Positions 8,315 through 16,728 of a stretch of DNA of 26,288 nt are shown here, piece after piece. Under the pieces are notes generated by a model that made no database searches, was not told the DNA's origin, and saw only the letters and a program-made list of their open reading frames with translations. This DNA comes from Bacteroidota bacterium. Lineage in GTDB: Bacteria; Bacteroidota; Bacteroidia; Chitinophagales; UBA10324. The translations under genes and the position numbers were made by a program. The DNA lies in assembly GCA_003455275.1 (NCBI GenBank), contig DMRR01000037.1:1-26288 (forward strand), given 5' to 3'. Position 1 is the first letter of the stretch. The number at the start of each line of letters is the position of its first letter.

Positions 8315-9352
8315 ATGGAAGAACTAACGCAACCGAACCAAGAATCAAAACCGCAAACCGAACCCGAACAAAATATTACTGCACCCACTACTCAATTGCA
8401 AAAAGATTTACAGCAGCTGAGCCATGAAGTGCTTTCAATAAGAAAGGAGATAAATAAAATCATCATTGGCCAGGATCACATGATTACTCTTTTGCTGAAT
8501 GGATTGCTCTGCGGTGGCCATGTGCTGATCGAAGGTGTTCCGGGAATTGCAAAAACACTTGCGGCCAAAATGCTTGCCCGTACCTTGAATATTAAATTCT
8601 CGCGCATACAATTCACTCCGGATCTTATGCCCTCTGATGTAACGGGTACTTCCGTATTCAATGCAAAGACTGCAGAGTTTAATTTTCATAAAGGACCTGT
8701 TCACAGCAATATTGTTTTGATAGATGAGGTCAATCGATCTCCGGCTAAAACACAAGCAGCTCTATTTGAAGTGATGGAAGAACAACAAATCAGTGTGGAT
8801 GGCACAACCTATAAAATGGATCTGCCATTTATGGTGCTCGCTACGCAAAACCCTATTGAGCAAGAAGGAACTTATCGGCTACCGGAAGCACAACTCGACC
8901 GTTTCCTTTTCAGAGTGAAAATTCAATATCCAAGTGCTCAGGAAGAGTTTGCAATTCTTCAACGATTCAAAGAAGATTTTACATTAAAACAAACTGAAGA
9001 TGTGAAACCGGTAGTAAATGGGTCGCAGATAATGAAATACCGGCACCTGGTAGAGCAGGTATACATCAAAGATGAATTGTTAAATTATATCGCGCAGATA
9101 ATTGCAGCAACGCGCAACCACAGTGATTTATTTCTGGGTGCATCACCTCGCGCATCGCTGGCAGTAATGCGTTCATCTAAAGCACTGGCAGCAATGAGTG
9201 GCCGTGAGTTTGTAACGCCTGATGATATCCGGTTTGTCACAGCTCCGGTTCTTAATCACAGAATTATTCTGGCTCCTGAAAAAGAAATGGAAGGTGTGGA
9301 AATAGAAGATGTAATAAATCAGGTTGTGGAAAGTATTGAAGTACCGAGATAA
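8315..9352 (+). CDS. MoxR-family AAA+ ATPase
   Basis: This 345-residue protein is a complete MoxR ATPase: Walker A GVPGIAKT at 74-81, Walker B VLIDE at 134-138 followed by the family signature VNRSPAKTQAALFEVMEE, sensor 1 in ATQNPIEQEGTYRLPEAQLD around 176-195, and a lid with sensor 2 in GASPRASLAV. MoxR proteins act as ATP-driven chaperone-like factors on membrane-bound or metal-containing complexes. The first 35 residues are a Gln/Pro/Thr-rich extension. The gene closes the block of membrane proteins. In most Bacteroidota a DUF58 protein follows it; here the next feature is a tRNA and then a gene on the other strand. Confidence 0.93.
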   Translation: MEELTQPNQESKPQTEPEQNITAPTTQLQKDLQQLSHEVLSIRKEINKIIIGQDHMITLLLNGLLCGGHVLIEGVPGIAKTLAAKMLARTLNIKFSRIQFTPDLMPSDVTGTSVFNAKTAEFNFHKGPVHSNIVLIDEVNRSPAKTQAALFEVMEEQQISVDGTTYKMDLPFMVLATQNPIEQEGTYRLPEAQLDRFLFRVKIQYPSAQEEFAILQRFKEDFTLKQTEDVKPVVNGSQIMKYRHLVEQVYIKDELLNYIAQIIAATRNHSDLFLGASPRASLAVMRSSKALAAMSGREFVTPDDIRFVTAPVLNHRIILAPEKEMEGVEIEDVINQVVESIEVPR

Positions 9353-9357
9353 TTTAA

Positions 9358-9430
9358 GCGGGAGTAGCTCAGTTGTTAGAGCATCAGCTTCCCAAGCTGA
9401 GGGTCGCGGGTCCAAGTCCCGTTTCCCGCT
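9358..9430 (+). tRNA. tRNA-Gly (anticodon CCC)
   Basis: A 73-base cloverleaf folds fully: acceptor 9358-9364 with 9423-9429 (last pair G-U), D stem GCTC/GAGC, anticodon stem TCAGC/GCTGA around loop TTCCCAA with CCC at 9391-9393, and T stem GCGGG/CCCGT (outermost pair G-U). The discriminator is T, as in bacterial glycine tRNAs; CCA is not encoded. Two elbow bases are unusual: position 19 is T, not G, and position 55 is C, not T (T loop TCCAAGT). These bases normally make the D-loop/T-loop contacts. The gene starts five bases after the MoxR stop and is probably read from the same transcript. Confidence 0.9.
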
Positions 9431-9435
9431 CTTTT

Positions 9436-9458
9436 ATTTTTTGCAGCAAAAAATTTTT
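9436..9458. terminator. A/T-rich hairpin between tRNA-Gly and pepT, likely bidirectional
   Basis: ATTTTTTG (9436-9443) pairs with CAAAAAAT (9447-9454) around loop CAG, followed by TTTT on the plus strand and preceded by a T/A-rich stretch. It lies just where the tRNA transcript and the opposing pepT transcript meet, so it could stop both. The stem is weak in GC, so confidence is moderate. Confidence 0.5.
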
Positions 9459-9463
9459 GTGGT

Positions 9464-10705
9464 TTAACTTTTCTCTTCCCAAATGCAGGCGAGGTGAATG
9501 ATTGTTTCCACTGCCTTCTGCATATCCTGAACCGAAACCCATTCCTGCTTTGAGTGAAAAGCATGCTCACCGGCAAATATGTTCGGACACGGCAATCCCA
9601 TGAATGAAAGCCGCGAACCATCTGTTCCGCCGCGTATGCTTTCGCGTTGCGGAGTCATACCCGCGCGTTTGATTGCTTCAATAGCATATGCAGTAACCTG
9701 CGGATTTTTTTCCAGAACAACTTTCATATTGCGGTATTGTTCTCGTACTTCAACTTTTGCAGTCGAATGAGGAAATTTTTTCATCACCTCATTCACCACA
9801 CTTCGAAGAATTGTTTCTTTCTCTCTGAGTTTTTCATCAGTGAAATCCCGAAGAATTAAATGTATCGTTGATTGCTCAATGTTTCCGCTTATACTGGTTG
9901 GATGAATAAATCCTTCCATGCCTGATGTGGTTTCCGGTGTGCAGGTTTCCTTGGGCAGAGCATCAACGATTGCTGCAGAAATTTTTATAGCACTCTCCAT
10001 TTTTCCTTTTGCAAATCCGGGGTGTGTAGATACTCCGGTAATAGTCACGGTAGCTCCATCGGCTGAAAAAGTTTCGTCTTCAAGATGACCGCGGGTTTCA
10101 CCATCCATCGTGTAACCAAATTGTGCTCCCAGTTTTTTCATATCCACTTTGTCCACCCCTCGCCCAATTTCTTCGTCCGGAGTAAATAGAATTCTTATGG
10201 TGCCATGTTTCACTTCCGGGTGAGTAATGAAAAAATTTGCTGCATCCATAATTTCTGCAAGGCCGGCTTTGTTGTCAGCTCCTAACAATGTGCTTCCATC
10301 GGCTGTTATGATGTCATTCCCTATTTGATTTTTCAAATCTTCATGTTCAGTCATTCGAAGCACTATACTATTATCAGCAGGAAGAATTAATTCTTCTCCC
10401 TGATAATTTTTGTGGATGATTGGTTTAACATTTTCGCCGCTACAGTCGGGCGAGGTATCCATGTGAGAACAAAAACATATTACCGGAACATTCTTATTCG
10501 TGTTAGATGGAACAGTTGCATAAACATATCCGAATTCATCTAAGTGAGCATCACTGATTCCCATTTCAAGCAATTCTTCCACTAAAATCTTTCCAAGATT
10601 TTTCTGTTTCAGAGTAGACGGACATGTTTCAGATTCTGGATTTGATTGCGTATCAATTTGAACATAGCGTACAAATCTTTCAGTTACGGTGTGATTAATC
10701 TTCAT
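9464..10705 (-). CDS. pepT: Peptidase T (tripeptide aminopeptidase)
   Basis: The 413-residue product is a full-length PepT, a cytoplasmic M20-family zinc enzyme that removes the N-terminal residue from tripeptides. Metal-site motifs are in order: SHMDTSPD with H81, GADNKAG with bridging D144, TPDEEIGRG with the general base and ligand E178-E179, DGE with D201, and a late His in GEHAFHSKQEW. RGGTDGSRLSFMGLPCPN is the conserved family segment near the end (RGGTDGSRLSFMG quoted). It stands alone on the minus strand, convergent with the tRNA and divergent from prfA across a 170-base gap. The ATG start gives the family's usual N terminus. No clear promoter of its own was found. Confidence 0.96.
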   Translation of the reverse strand: MKINHTVTERFVRYVQIDTQSNPESETCPSTLKQKNLGKILVEELLEMGISDAHLDEFGYVYATVPSNTNKNVPVICFCSHMDTSPDCSGENVKPIIHKNYQGEELILPADNSIVLRMTEHEDLKNQIGNDIITADGSTLLGADNKAGLAEIMDAANFFITHPEVKHGTIRILFTPDEEIGRGVDKVDMKKLGAQFGYTMDGETRGHLEDETFSADGATVTITGVSTHPGFAKGKMESAIKISAAIVDALPKETCTPETTSGMEGFIHPTSISGNIEQSTIHLILRDFTDEKLREKETILRSVVNEVMKKFPHSTAKVEVREQYRNMKVVLEKNPQVTAYAIEAIKRAGMTPQRESIRGGTDGSRLSFMGLPCPNIFAGEHAFHSKQEWVSVQDMQKAVETIIHLACIWEEKS

Positions 10706-10838
10706 GATAATTTCAAAAAATGGACTGCAATAAAAGTTTTTTATTTCAAAATAATTTTTTTTGAAAACAGAAATTCAGAAATATTAATAACGATCAGCCA
10801 GTATAATTTTTATTCGTCAGAAAGGGCAATTTGAAATT

Positions 10839-10867
10839 TTTGTGAGCGTGCGGTCTGGTTACTTTTG
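10839..10867 (+). promoter_or_regulatory. Bacteroidota-type promoter for prfA
   Basis: TTTG (10839-10842), a 17-base spacer, then TACTTTTG (10860-10867) matches the Bacteroidota consensus (TTG / TAnnTTTG, 17-23 apart) exactly. Only eight bases separate the -7 element from the prfA ATG at 10876, so the transcript would have a leader of only a few bases. Confidence 0.75.
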
Positions 10868-10875
10868 CTCCGCTC

Positions 10876-11961
10876 ATGAATAATCTTGTTACCCAACTCG
10901 AAGCTATAAAAGAAAAATGGCTGGACATAGAACTACAATTAAATGACCCTAAAAATATTTCGGACCAAAAATTATTTGTTCAATTAAACCGCACCTATCG
11001 CGAATTGCAGAAGGTGGTTGAAGCTTTTGAAAAGTATAAACTCATTCTGAGCAACATTGAAAACAGTCGCTCAATAATCGAAACAGAAAAAGATGATGAG
11101 CTGAAGCAAATGGCAAAGTCAGAATTGGAAACGCTGGAAGAAGAGCAGGTAAAAATGGAAGAAGAAATCCGGCTGCTATTACTTCCTAAAGACCCAACCG
11201 ATGCAAAGGATGCAGTAATTGAAATAAGGGCAGGAACCGGAGGTGATGAAGCCAGCTTGTTTGCCGGAGACTTATATCGAATGTATGTACGCTACTGCGA
11301 AGGCCGAAAGTGGAAAGTGGCGGTAGTGAGCGAGAATGAAGGCGCTGTTGGCGGGTATAAGGAAGTGATTCTTGAAATAACCGGAACCGATGTTTACGGA
11401 ACATTAAAATTTGAGTCCGGGGTTCATCGTGTTCAGCGCGTTCCGGAGACAGAAGCACAAGGCCGTGTTCACACAAGTGCAGCTACTGTGGCTGTTTTGC
11501 CGGAAGCCGAAGAGGTGGATGTAGAAGTAAAAGATGCTGATGTGAAAATGGAAACAGCACGAAGCGGCGGTGCTGGCGGACAGAATGTAAATAAGGTGGA
11601 GACAAAAGTTATTCTCACTCATATTCCAACCGGTTTGGTTGTAATGTGTCAAACTGAACGCTCCCAACTTGGCAATCGTGAGAAAGCAATGAAGATGCTC
11701 AGAACAAGATTATATGAGGCTGCAGTTCGCAAACACGAAGATGAAATTTCTGCAAAAAGAAAATCAATGGTGAGCAGCGGTGATCGCTCAGCAAAAATCA
11801 GAACATATAATTATCCTCAGGCTAGAGTTACAGACCACCGGATTGGAATGACAGTGTATACGCTTCCTGATTTTATGAATGGAAATATTCAGGAAATGCT
11901 TGATGCACTTCAAATGGCTGAAAATGCCGAGAAGATGAAGGAAGGAGCAATGAGTGTTTAA
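10876..11961 (+). CDS. prfA: Peptide chain release factor 1 (RF1)
   Basis: This 361-residue protein is full-length RF1, which recognises UAA and UAG stop codons and triggers release of the finished chain. The catalytic GGQ lies at 234-236 within [16 protein letters not shown], where the glutamine is normally N5-methylated by PrmC. The stop-codon recognition tripeptide P-x-T is PET at 190-192 in [15 protein letters not shown]. The N-terminal coiled region (1-100) and the central [20 protein letters not shown] segment ([15 protein letters not shown] quoted) are standard. The gene is followed after 15 bases by an SDR gene and probably shares its transcript. No programmed frameshift (an RF2 feature) is present. 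Confidence 0.98.
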   Translation: MNNLVTQLEAIKEKWLDIELQLNDPKNISDQKLFVQLNRTYRELQKVVEAFEKYKLILSNIENSRSIIETEKDDELKQMAKSELETLEEEQVKMEEEIRLLLLPKDPTDAKDAVIEIRAGTGGDEASLFAGDLYRMYVRYCEGRKWKVAVVSENEGAVGGYKEVILEITGTDVYGTLKFESGVHRVQRVPETEAQGRVHTSAATVAVLPEAEEVDVEVKDADVKMETARSGGAGGQNVNKVETKVILTHIPTGLVVMCQTERSQLGNREKAMKMLRTRLYEAAVRKHEDEISAKRKSMVSSGDRSAKIRTYNYPQARVTDHRIGMTVYTLPDFMNGNIQEMLDALQMAENAEKMKEGAMSV

Positions 11962-11976
11962 TTTTTTTTTTCATCT

Positions 11977-12645
11977 ATGAAAGATGCAAGAACAATTCTG
12001 ATAACCGGGGCAGCCGGAAACCTTGGAACGGTTGTAACAAAAAAATTTCTTTCACTGAATTACAGAGTTATTGCCTGTGTTCATGGACAAAATTCTTTTG
12101 ATCACAGTGAAAATTTGTTAATTGAGGAACTCAATGTTTTTGATGAGACAGCTTGCAGCCAATTCATTCAAAGAACGATTGAGATTCACGGCTCAATTGA
12201 TTGTGCAGCTTTATTAGTTGGTGGTTTTGCAGCAGGAAAAATTGATGGCATGAATGAGGCACAGCTTCTTAAAATGATTCAATTGAACTTTTTGTCCGCA
12301 CAACATTTATTTATTCCATTAATGAATCACATGATTGAAAACAAAATGGGTAGAATTGTATTGGCAGGAGCGCAATCAGTATTTGCCCCATCGTCCGGAA
12401 CAAAAATGTCATCGTATGTTTTGTCAAAGTCTCTTTTATTCAAAGCCAGCGAACTAATTAATGAAGCCGGAAAAAACAGTAATGTAACCTGTTCGGTTCT
12501 TTCACCAAGCACCATTGACACTCCTGAAAACCGAGCCTCTATGCCTGAGGCGGATTTTTCACTCTGGAATAAACCTTCGGACCTTGCCCAGTTAATAGTC
12601 GATTTTTGCGAAGACAGAAACCACCAAATGGTTTTATCACTCTGA
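11977..12645 (+). CDS. Short-chain dehydrogenase/reductase (SDR)
   Basis: The 222-residue protein is a classical SDR in reduced length. The NAD(P)-binding glycine motif TGAAGNLG is at 10-17, an Asn at about 104 sits where the family has its structural Asn, and the catalytic Y-x-x-x-K is Y147/K151 in SSYVLSK. The C-terminal part with SPSTIDTPENRASMPEADF is the substrate-loop region. The substrate cannot be read from the sequence; the motif PSTIDTPENR resembles that of small SDRs such as dihydropteridine-reductase-like proteins. It follows prfA by 15 bases and is the last gene before a terminator-like hairpin. Confidence 0.85.
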   Translation: MKDARTILITGAAGNLGTVVTKKFLSLNYRVIACVHGQNSFDHSENLLIEELNVFDETACSQFIQRTIEIHGSIDCAALLVGGFAAGKIDGMNEAQLLKMIQLNFLSAQHLFIPLMNHMIENKMGRIVLAGAQSVFAPSSGTKMSSYVLSKSLLFKASELINEAGKNSNVTCSVLSPSTIDTPENRASMPEADFSLWNKPSDLAQLIVDFCEDRNHQMVLSL

Positions 12646-12679
12646 TTATTTTCTCAATTAGATTGAAAACTCTTCCCTC

Positions 12680-12707
12680 ATCCTTTGTAATTTCAAGGAT
12701 TTGTTTT
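12680..12707 (+). terminator. Terminator-like hairpin after the SDR gene
   Basis: ATCCTT (12680-12685) pairs with AAGGAT (12695-12700) around a 9-base loop, followed by TTGTTTT. It would end the prfA-SDR transcript. The stem is short, and it physically contains the -33 element of the next promoter. Confidence 0.4.
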
Positions 12708-12718
12708 AACTATATTTG
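12684..12718 (+). promoter_or_regulatory. Bacteroidota-type promoter for the GlgA-like / DUF4270 genes
   Basis: TTTG (12684-12687), a 23-base spacer and TATATTTG (12711-12718) match the Bacteroidota consensus; the spacer is at the upper end of the accepted range. The ATG at 12747 lies 28 bases after the -7 element. Confidence 0.65.
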
Positions 12719-12746
12719 CGCTCCTTTTTAATTTTTATTATACCGA

Positions 12747-13562
12747 ATGAATAAGAAAAGAGTGCTGATAGTTACGCACGAAATGAAACCCTACAATATC
12801 GCGACTGAAATAGCTACCATCGCCAATCAATTGCCTGTTAAGGTTCAGCAGCAGGGAATGGAAGTCAGGGTTCTGATGCCGCGATTTGGAACTATCAATG
12901 AACGCCGTCATCGGTTGCATGAAGTGGTTCGCCTTTCAGGAATGAATATAATTATTGATGATGATGATAACCCACTGATCATTAAGGTTGCATCATTACC
13001 CGGTGCTCGCTTGCAAGTTTATTATCTGGATAATGAAGATTATTTCAAGCGCAAACATGTGTTTGAAGATGAAACCGGAAAGTTTTATGATGATAACCAT
13101 GAAAGAATGGTTTTCTTTTGTAAGGGCGTGATGGAAACCGTGAAAAAATTTGGATGGCCTCCTGATATTATTCACTGCTTTGGATGGATGAGTTCCCTCA
13201 TCCCACTTTATCTGCGAACAGCTTACAAAAAAGAACCTGTTTTCGGAAATGCTAAAATGATATATTCAATCGCAGAAAATACTTTTGGAGGAACCTTGGA
13301 TAAAATGTTTCAGCGCAAGGCACTCATTAATAAAGATGCTGTAAAAGAATCAGAATTTGCTCCTTACAAAAAAGGTAATAATTCAGCTTTGCTTATTGGC
13401 GCTGCCACTTATTCTGATGCAATTATTCTCGACAGTAAAAAGGCAGATACTTCGGTGAAAAATGCGATTAAAAAAATGCAGAAGAAGAAAATGCTCGAGC
13501 ATAATTCTGAAACCTACCTCACATCTTATCTTGAATTTTATCAATCACTAATGAAGAAGTGA
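12747..13562 (+). CDS. GT5 glycogen/starch synthase-like protein, N-terminal domain only
   Basis: The 271-residue product matches the short Bacteroidota protein annotated as glycogen/starch synthase. It has the N-terminal Rossmann domain of GT5 enzymes: KKRVLIVTHEMKPY at the start, MPRFGTINERRHRLHEVVRLSG (RLHEVVRLSGMN quoted), and DIIHCFGWMSSLIPLYL, the equivalent of the DVVHAHDWH region. The KxGGL nucleotide-sugar motif is absent from its usual place, where PYNIATEIATIANQLP stands, and the whole C-terminal ADP-glucose-binding domain is missing. The protein is therefore unlikely to make glycogen alone. Its stop overlaps the next start (GTGA), so it is coupled to the DUF4270 lipoprotein, a pairing conserved in the phylum. 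Confidence 0.82.
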   Translation: MNKKRVLIVTHEMKPYNIATEIATIANQLPVKVQQQGMEVRVLMPRFGTINERRHRLHEVVRLSGMNIIIDDDDNPLIIKVASLPGARLQVYYLDNEDYFKRKHVFEDETGKFYDDNHERMVFFCKGVMETVKKFGWPPDIIHCFGWMSSLIPLYLRTAYKKEPVFGNAKMIYSIAENTFGGTLDKMFQRKALINKDAVKESEFAPYKKGNNSALLIGAATYSDAIILDSKKADTSVKNAIKKMQKKKMLEHNSETYLTSYLEFYQSLMKK

Positions 13563-14884
13563 AATTGAAATTGTCACGCATTACTCTCTTTTTTGTATTA
13601 GTTGTTTTGTCTTTTTCATCCTGTAAAAAATCCACGCTTATCGGAAGTGATTTGTTACCTGCCAGCGATGACATTAACGGAATTTTTACAGATACGCTTT
13701 CACTAAACACCAAAACAGTTTCAGAACTTCCTCTCAAAACTTCCACTAATACCAAGTTCCCGGTTGGAGTAATGAACGATAATGTTTTTGGTAAAACAAG
13801 TGCCTCACTATATACCCAGTTTCAAATAGCCGGTCAGATAGATCTTGGTAATCCAGACTCACTATTCGTTGATTCGCTGGTTCTGAATCTTCCTTATGCA
13901 GGAAGCTATGGAAAATTTACAAACTCACAGAATATTTATGTGTATCGAGTTACTGAAGCAATGAATAACGACAGCAGCTATTATTCTGACAAAACTTTTT
14001 CTGTTGATCCTACTGAAGTAGGAAGAAGAATGGATTTTATTCCTGATTTAACTCATGGGATTATTGATGATGGCGATTCAATTGCTGCCTCAATGAGAAT
14101 CCGGCTTGCCGATCACCTTGGACAAGATTTGTTAAACCAATCAAGGGGCGCCAACTTCCAAAGCAACGATGCATTTCAAAATTATTTTAAAGGCCTCTTA
14201 GTTGTTTCGGATACCAATGTATCAAATGCGCAAGGTTGTGTTTATGTTTCCATCACCTCAACTTCTGATTCACGGCTTACTGTTTATTATCATAATTACG
14301 ATTCCACCGGATTAAAATTCAGTTTCACAATTGGGAATAAAAGCAATTCATTCAGTCATTATTCACATAACTATTCATCGGCCCCGATTCAAAATGCACT
14401 TGGTAGCACGAATGCCAGTGACAGCGTTGTTTATCTTCAGGGAGGTGCCGGAGTAAAAACAAAAATTACATTTCCTACCTTGAGTAACCTGGGAAATATT
14501 TTGGTGAATAAAGCTGAATTGTTTGTCTATGTTCCGGCTGAGTATCTTGATCCGGATTCTGTCTATACAATTCCTACCCGGCTTATCTGCCTTCGATCCG
14601 ATTCAACCGGAAAAAATGTGGCAATACAAGATCAGCTATCTTCAAATCTGATTTATGGAGGAGCAAAAACCGAAATAATGATTGATGGCCAGAAGTGTTA
14701 TCAATATTCATTTTCCATTGCAGAAAGATTACAGGATATTATAACAGGCGGTGCAACCGATTATGGTTTCTTTCTCGTCTCCTATCAAAGTCCGGAAGTA
14801 ACTGACCGAGCCATGATAGCAGGAGCAAAGCGCTCAGATAAATTCCGGATGAAGCTGAATCTCATCTACACAAAATTACCCTAA
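13559..14884 (+). CDS. DUF4270-family lipoprotein
   Basis: The 441-residue product begins at a GTG that overlaps the previous stop. Residues 1-21 are a lipoprotein signal sequence (LFFVLVVLSFSSC), with C22 the likely lipidated cysteine, followed by KKSTLIGSDLLP, the usual opening of DUF4270. The rest is beta-rich and Ser/Asn/Asp-rich, with segments such as FVDSLVLNLPYAGSYG and KFRMKLNLIYTKLP typical of this outer-surface family. No acidic export signal follows the cysteine, so surface display is uncertain. It lies between the GlgA-like gene and glmS (five bases before it), an order repeatedly seen in Bacteroidota. The function is unknown; a link to envelope polysaccharide is only suggested by context. 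Confidence 0.83.
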   Translation: MKLKLSRITLFFVLVVLSFSSCKKSTLIGSDLLPASDDINGIFTDTLSLNTKTVSELPLKTSTNTKFPVGVMNDNVFGKTSASLYTQFQIAGQIDLGNPDSLFVDSLVLNLPYAGSYGKFTNSQNIYVYRVTEAMNNDSSYYSDKTFSVDPTEVGRRMDFIPDLTHGIIDDGDSIAASMRIRLADHLGQDLLNQSRGANFQSNDAFQNYFKGLLVVSDTNVSNAQGCVYVSITSTSDSRLTVYYHNYDSTGLKFSFTIGNKSNSFSHYSHNYSSAPIQNALGSTNASDSVVYLQGGAGVKTKITFPTLSNLGNILVNKAELFVYVPAEYLDPDSVYTIPTRLICLRSDSTGKNVAIQDQLSSNLIYGGAKTEIMIDGQKCYQYSFSIAERLQDIITGGATDYGFFLVSYQSPEVTDRAMIAGAKRSDKFRMKLNLIYTKLP

Positions 14885-14886
14885 TC

Positions 14887-16725
14887 ATGTGCGGAATTGT
14901 TGGATACATTGGACCTAAACAAGCTTACAATGTAATTGTTAAAGGATTGGAGCGACTCGAATACCGTGGTTACGACAGTGCAGGAGTTGCTTTGCTTAAT
15001 GGCGATTTGCGAATATTAAAGAAAGCAGGAAAAGTTGCGGATCTTGTTTCATTCGCATCTGGCAAAGATGTAAATGGAACTTTAGGAATGGGGCACACAA
15101 GATGGGCAACACATGGTGAACCCAATGATCGCAATGCTCATCCTCACTTTTCAAATTCAGGAAACCTTGCGATTATTCATAATGGTATAATTGAAAATTA
15201 TGCGCCCATTAAAGAAGAACTAAAGGAACGCGGGTATAAATTCAATTCTGACACGGACACCGAAGTGCTCGTAAATCTGATAGAAGACATTCAGATGAAT
15301 GAACATGTTGACGAAGAGGAAGCAATCCGGCTTGCCCTCAATGAAGTAGTAGGTGCCTATGCAATTGTTATTGTATCGAAGAAAAATCCTGATAAACTTT
15401 TCGCTGCAAGAAAAGGAAGCCCGCTCGTGATAGGAATTGGAGAAAAAGAATTTTTTATTGCTTCAGATGCAACACCAATAGTGGAGCATACAAAAAATGT
15501 GGTTTATCTCAACGACGAAGAAATTGCAGTTGTAACCAGAAGCGGTGAACTAACCATCAAAACTATCGGGAACAAACAGACAACACCTTACATACATGAA
15601 TTGGAATTAAAACTGGAAGCCCTTGAGAAGGGAGGGTATGACCATTTTATGTTGAAAGAAATTTACGAGCAACCTACCTCTATTCTTGACAGCATGCGCG
15701 GCAGGTTGAACATTAAATCCGGAACTATTCTTCTTGGAGGATTGCTCGAGTACCAACAAAAAATTAAAAATGCTAATCGTTTGACAATTGCTGCTTGTGG
15801 CACCAGCTGGCATGCAGGAATTGTTGGCGAATATTTGTTGGAAGATTTAGCCAGATTACCTGTAGAAGTAGAGTATGCTTCTGAGTTTCGTTATCGCAAT
15901 CCAATAATTTCACAACAAGACATTCTGTTTGCTATTAGCCAAAGCGGCGAAACTGCTGACACGCTTGCTGCTATTGAACAAGCAAAAAGTAAAGGGGCAA
16001 CAGTATTTGGAGTTTGTAATGTGGTGGGTTCTTCAATTGCAAGAGCAACACACGCGGGAAGTTTTACTCATGCAGGACCAGAAATTGGTGTTGCTTCAAC
16101 TAAAGCTTTCACCGCACAGGTGACAGTACTAACGCTGATTGCGCTTTACCTGGCCAAAGAACGCGGAACCATTCAGGAATCACGCTACCAGCAAATCATA
16201 AATGAACTTGAAAATATACCTAACAAGGTAAAGAAGGTGCTGGATGCAAATGAGAAAATCAAATACATTGCAGATGTATTTAAGGATGCTACCAACTTCC
16301 TCTACTTAGGCCGCGGATATAATTTCCCTGTTGCGCTTGAAGGCGCATTAAAACTCAAAGAGATCTCTTACATACATGCCGAAGGCTATCCTGCAGCTGA
16401 AATGAAACATGGACCAATTGCGCTTATTGATGAAGAGATGCCTGTAGTTGTTTTAGCTACGAATCAAAGTGCTTATGATAAAATCATCAGCAACATTCAG
16501 GAGGTGAAAGCGCGAAAGGGCAGGGTGATTGCCATAGTTGAAGAAGGAGATGAAATTATTCGTGACATGGCTGAGTTTGTTATTGAGATTCCGGCAACAC
16601 AAGAGCCTCTTACTCCGTTATTATCCGTGGTTCCGCTGCAGCTTCTTGCCTATCATATAGCAGTGATGCGCGGATGCAATGTTGATCAACCGCGCAATCT
16701 CGCAAAGAGCGTTACTGTAGAATAG
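14887..16725 (+). CDS. glmS: Glutamine--fructose-6-phosphate aminotransferase
   Basis: This 612-residue enzyme makes glucosamine-6-phosphate from fructose-6-phosphate and glutamine, the first step toward UDP-GlcNAc for peptidoglycan and lipid A. It starts MCGIVGYIGPKQ with the catalytic Cys2 exposed after Met removal. The glutaminase domain includes GYDSAGVAL and GHTRWATHGEPNDRNAHPH; two sugar-isomerase domains follow, with SQSGETADTLAAIEQAK and GRGYNFPVALEGALKLKEIS (GRGYNFPVALEGALK quoted). The conserved end NLAKSVTVE is intact. The start is five bases after the DUF4270 stop. No glmS ribozyme is expected in this phylum and none is seen. Confidence 0.98.
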   Translation: MCGIVGYIGPKQAYNVIVKGLERLEYRGYDSAGVALLNGDLRILKKAGKVADLVSFASGKDVNGTLGMGHTRWATHGEPNDRNAHPHFSNSGNLAIIHNGIIENYAPIKEELKERGYKFNSDTDTEVLVNLIEDIQMNEHVDEEEAIRLALNEVVGAYAIVIVSKKNPDKLFAARKGSPLVIGIGEKEFFIASDATPIVEHTKNVVYLNDEEIAVVTRSGELTIKTIGNKQTTPYIHELELKLEALEKGGYDHFMLKEIYEQPTSILDSMRGRLNIKSGTILLGGLLEYQQKIKNANRLTIAACGTSWHAGIVGEYLLEDLARLPVEVEYASEFRYRNPIISQQDILFAISQSGETADTLAAIEQAKSKGATVFGVCNVVGSSIARATHAGSFTHAGPEIGVASTKAFTAQVTVLTLIALYLAKERGTIQESRYQQIINELENIPNKVKKVLDANEKIKYIADVFKDATNFLYLGRGYNFPVALEGALKLKEISYIHAEGYPAAEMKHGPIALIDEEMPVVVLATNQSAYDKIISNIQEVKARKGRVIAIVEEGDEIIRDMAEFVIEIPATQEPLTPLLSVVPLQLLAYHIAVMRGCNVDQPRNLAKSVTVE

Positions 16726-16728
16726 TTT

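Noticed and set aside
9358..9430. tRNA-Gly as an integration site for a mobile element
   Set aside because: No integrase and no repeat of the tRNA 3' end is visible; the downstream gene is the housekeeping pepT.
12747..13562. GlgA-like gene as a truncated pseudogene
   Set aside because: About 270 residues is the normal size of this Bacteroidota family, the frame is intact, and it is coupled to the next gene.
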